Assembly: GCA_934234275.1 (NCBI GenBank)
Contig: CAKQHU010000065.1
Location: forward strand, 1 to 7,554
Length of the DNA stretch: 7,554 nt
Reading direction: 5' to 3'
Source of the DNA: an uncultured Phascolarctobacterium sp.
GTDB taxonomy: Bacteria; Bacillota; Negativicutes; Acidaminococcales; Acidaminococcaceae
Numbering within the stretch: the stretch's first letter is position 1; each line of letters begins with the position of its first letter. Positions 4,556 to 7,554 of the stretch are shown piece after piece. A program made the position numbers and the translations under genes. The notes below the pieces were generated by a model. It was not told the DNA's origin. It did no database searches and was given only the letters and a program-made list of their open reading frames with translations.

Positions 4556-7554
4556 ATGTTGATTAAGGACATGTTTACCAAGGATATAAACCGTGAGATT
4601 AACGGCGTTATTCAGGTTGCGCAGGATACGGAAAGTGTTGTTTACCAGGAGGTAAGCGAGTATGTCGTAACTGATGAGCTGCAGAAGCTTTTTGAAAAGT
4701 TCTTTGATGCATATTTTAAAGCGTTTCAGGAGCCTACCAATGGCATAGGTGTATGGATCAGCGGCTTCTTTGGCAGTGGTAAATCACATTTTCTGAAGAT
4801 GCTTTCTTATATTTTGGAAAATAAACAAATCGGCAGCAGTAAAACTGTAGAGATGTTCAAAGAGAAGCTAGCTGCTTCTCCCAAGCTGTACAGCTTGATG
4901 GAACAGGCTACGGCAGTTGATACCGAAGCTATTTTATTTAATATTGATATAGAAGGTACTTCTGAAAAGGACAGCACTGCCGTCATGCGTGTTTTCGCAA
5001 AGATGTTTTATAATCATCTGGGATTTTTCGGTGAAAATCTTAAGGTAGCTCGTTTTGAGTTTTATCTTTATCAGGATGGCAAAACAGAAGAATTCAGAAG
5101 AGTATTTAAAGAGAAAAGCGGCAAGGACTGGACAGTTGGCCGCAGAGCGTTTAAACTGCAGGCCCGTTATATCGTACCGACCTTGATGGAAGTTTTTGGG
5201 CTTGAAGAAGAGGATGCAAAAAAATGGTTCCGTGATGATGAAAAATATGATTTCAGCATTGCTGCCTTAGTTGATGATATTAAATATTATATTGATACGA
5301 AGCCGGTAAATTTCCGCCTGCTGTTTATGATTGACGAAATGGGACAATATGTCGGCAGTGACAGAGAGCATCTTCTGAATCTGCAGTCCGTTGTGGAAAA
5401 AATCGGCAGTACCTGCGGTAACCGTGTATGGGTTATGTGTACCGGCCAGCAGGCCTTGGATAAGGTTATTAAGCTGCGTAATGACGAGTTTTCGCGTATT
5501 ATTGCCCGCTTTAAGACGATTTTGACGTTGACCTCTGCTTCTGCAGAGAAGGTAATCCAAAAACGTATTTTAGATAAAACAAAGGCTGCGGAAGCAGTAC
5601 TCAGTGAAGAATATGATGCTAAGGATGCGGTACTGAAGAATCTGTTTTCCTTTACTTCGGAAACTGTTGGTAGCATGTGCGGATATGAAAGTAAGGATGC
5701 TTTTGTGAAGTATTATCCCTTTGTGCCATATCAGTTCTTCCTGCTGCAGAAGGTGTTTACGGAGCTGAAGGAGCATGGTGTTATCGGCCAGCATCAGTCA
5801 GGTGCGGAGCGTTCTATGCTGTCCGGCTTTAAGGAAGCAGCGCAGAAGATTCAACTGCAGGATGAAAAGAGTCTTGCTCCGTTCTATCATTTTTATGATA
5901 CGATTAAGGATGCTATCGACAGCCCGACGCGTGAAGTAATCAACAACTGTGCCAAGGCTGCGGCTGCAGGGCATGGAGTCGAGATGCAGGATACTGATGT
6001 ACTGAAAACCTTGTATTTGCTGCGTTATGTAAATAAATCGGTAGCAGCAAATATAGACAATTTAATTGTTTTGATGGCAGATAATATTGATGCTGATAAG
6101 CAAAAGCTGCGTGAGGAACTGCGTCTTTCCCTGGACCGCTTGTATAAGCAGAATTTTATTGATGTCAATGGTGATGTGTATTGCTTTCTGTCTAACGAAG
6201 AAAAGGATATCATGATTGATATAAAAAATACACCGGTTGAATCAAACAAGGTTTTAAGCACTATCGGCAAAATTATCACGGACATTTATAAATCCAATAA
6301 GGTGCGCTGCGGCAAAAAGGACTTTGATTTTGACATCAAGGTGGATGATGTTGCTGTAGGCAGAAGTGGTAATGAGATGGTATTGCAGTTTATCTCCAGT
6401 GTTTATGACATTGATCCTGCATATATGTTGAACTGTGATAACAAGGTTGTGGTTGAGCTTGGCAGAACCAATTATTATGATTTGGTGGAACAGGTACTCA
6501 AAATCCGTACATTTAAAAACAAGAATAATATCAATGATATGACGGAAACGATGCGTGCCATTGTGTCCAATTATCAGCTGCGCGCGGATAAGTATGAGCT
6601 GGAGGCCGCAGAGGCACTGAAAAAAGCTATCGAGGGTGCCAATTTCTATGTTTCGGCTGATTTGACGAAGTTTACCGGTGACATGAAGGCGAAGCTGGAC
6701 CAGGCTTTACAAAAACTGGTAGGCTTTGTTTTCAAAAATTATGCAATGCTGGATTATCAGCCTGACGGAGATCCTGATATCAGAGCAATTGCTTTGGGCC
6801 AGAAGGGTGCGCATTTAGGCGGCGGTTTTGATATCAATAATGATGCAGCTGAGGAAATGCTGAGCTTTTTGAAAATGAAGTTCGATATGAAGCAGCCTGT
6901 TACTGTTTCGGATTTGCAGACAAAGTACCAGGGACTGCCTTTTGGCTGGCGTGAGATTGATATTGCTGCTGTTATTGCTCAGCTTATGTATGAGCAGAAG
7001 GTAGTTTTAAAATATAGCGGTGTCGTTATTATGACGGATAAAACAAATCTTCCGGATATGTTGCGTTCCAAACGCTTTACCGGTAATATGCAAATAGCTG
7101 TCAAGGTTTCCGCTTCTGCTACTATGATTCGCAAGGTAAGCAGCTTCTTGGGCAACTTCTTCGGCAGAATGGATGTGCCGAGTGATGAGGATGGCCTGGT
7201 TGTTTATATCAATATGCACTTTGGTGAATTGAAAAATAAATACAGAGAATACCAGCATGAATACCAAAACGGCAAGTATCCTGACGAGGTATTGGTAAAA
7301 GAGGCGCTGGAGCTGGTCAACAGCATTTTGGCAAAGGCCAGTGATAATATAGCCTTGCTGCAGGCTGTGCTTGATAAACAGAATGAGCTTTTTGATATGA
7401 AGGAGGATATGGAGAACGTAGAAAACTTCTTTGGCAGTCAGCGTACTATCTTTGATGAGGGCGTTAAGCTTTGGAACAAGCTGCAAAAGGATGCTACGCA
7501 GTATTTATATCAGGATGCAGCGGTAAAAGAGGCATATGACAAAATCTACCGCTA
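4556..7554 (+). CDS. brxC: BREX P-loop ATPase BrxC, 3' end beyond the window
   Basis: The frame is open without interruption from the ATG at 4556 to the window edge: 999 full codons plus two bases. BrxC proteins are about 1,200 residues, so about the last sixth is missing. The opening MLIKDMFTKDINREINGV is typical of the family. Walker A is GFFGSGKS (70-77), with K76 and S77 placed to bind ATP-Mg. Walker B is LLFMIDE (255-261), with D260 and E261. A strand ending VMCTGQQ near 293-299 is in the position of a sensor segment, and arginines 314 and 318 follow. ERSML (418-422) lies in another stretch familiar from BrxC. The region after about residue 890 is mostly charged helix, possibly coiled coil. 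BrxC is the large AAA-like ATPase of BREX and acts in the cytoplasm with the other core proteins. It follows brxB by 29 bp. Streptomyces PglY is a distant relative, but the brxA-brxB context favours BrxC. Confidence 0.92.
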   Translation, partial: MLIKDMFTKDINREINGVIQVAQDTESVVYQEVSEYVVTDELQKLFEKFFDAYFKAFQEPTNGIGVWISGFFGSGKSHFLKMLSYILENKQIGSSKTVEMFKEKLAASPKLYSLMEQATAVDTEAILFNIDIEGTSEKDSTAVMRVFAKMFYNHLGFFGENLKVARFEFYLYQDGKTEEFRRVFKEKSGKDWTVGRRAFKLQARYIVPTLMEVFGLEEEDAKKWFRDDEKYDFSIAALVDDIKYYIDTKPVNFRLLFMIDEMGQYVGSDREHLLNLQSVVEKIGSTCGNRVWVMCTGQQALDKVIKLRNDEFSRIIARFKTILTLTSASAEKVIQKRILDKTKAAEAVLSEEYDAKDAVLKNLFSFTSETVGSMCGYESKDAFVKYYPFVPYQFFLLQKVFTELKEHGVIGQHQSGAERSMLSGFKEAAQKIQLQDEKSLAPFYHFYDTIKDAIDSPTREVINNCAKAAAAGHGVEMQDTDVLKTLYLLRYVNKSVAANIDNLIVLMADNIDADKQKLREELRLSLDRLYKQNFIDVNGDVYCFLSNEEKDIMIDIKNTPVESNKVLSTIGKIITDIYKSNKVRCGKKDFDFDIKVDDVAVGRSGNEMVLQFISSVYDIDPAYMLNCDNKVVVELGRTNYYDLVEQVLKIRTFKNKNNINDMTETMRAIVSNYQLRADKYELEAAEALKKAIEGANFYVSADLTKFTGDMKAKLDQALQKLVGFVFKNYAMLDYQPDGDPDIRAIALGQKGAHLGGGFDINNDAAEEMLSFLKMKFDMKQPVTVSDLQTKYQGLPFGWREIDIAAVIAQLMYEQKVVLKYSGVVIMTDKTNLPDMLRSKRFTGNMQIAVKVSASATMIRKVSSFLGNFFGRMDVPSDEDGLVVYINMHFGELKNKYREYQHEYQNGKYPDEVLVKEALELVNSILAKASDNIALLQAVLDKQNELFDMKEDMENVENFFGSQRTIFDEGVKLWNKLQKDATQYLYQDAAVKEAYDKIYR

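Noticed and set aside
7007..7486. Open frame of 159 codons on the minus strand
   Set aside because: It lies wholly inside brxC, lacks a convincing ribosome binding site and resembles no family; it is an antisense shadow of a real gene.

Overview
This window looks like chromosomal DNA from a low-to-mid GC anaerobic member of the Bacillota (Firmicutes); Clostridia or Negativicutes seems most likely. The grounds are strong AGGAGG-type ribosome binding sites, a Bacillus-style extended -10 promoter, stem-plus-T-tract terminators, and a double-[4Fe-4S] FrhB-family oxidoreductase of a kind common in gut anaerobes. The genus cannot be fixed from the sequence alone. All supported genes are on the + strand.

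Left part (1-3194): the 3' end of a UvrA-type ABC ATPase gene comes in from the left edge and ends at 1782, followed by a strong intrinsic terminator. A separate single-gene unit follows. It has an extended -10 promoter (1938-1948), a gene for a ferredoxin / coenzyme F420 hydrogenase beta-subunit family protein (2027-3142), and its own terminator (3164-3194). In sampled lines both genes run at about 53-57% GC.

Right part (3195-7554): three closely spaced genes, brxA (DUF1819), brxB (DUF1788) and the first 999 codons of brxC (large P-loop ATPase), form the start of a BREX phage-defence operon. Gaps are only 12 and 29 bp, so they are probably co-transcribed. The sampled lines here are mostly 33-35% GC, with one at 48%, so composition drops at the terminator before brxA. 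This fits a horizontally acquired defence island placed downstream of housekeeping-type genes. The order brxA-brxB-brxC without brxE upstream fits BREX type 1, or possibly type 5. The genes that would decide it (pglX, pglZ, brxL or brxHII) lie beyond the right edge.

How the BREX genes work together (family knowledge): BREX marks host DNA by adenine methylation through PglX and blocks replication of unmarked phage DNA. BrxA is a DNA-binding protein, BrxB is a small core component and BrxC is the large ATPase. No tRNA, rRNA, CRISPR array, insertion sequence or attachment site was recognised. The BREX system is a known type; I saw no convincing undescribed system.
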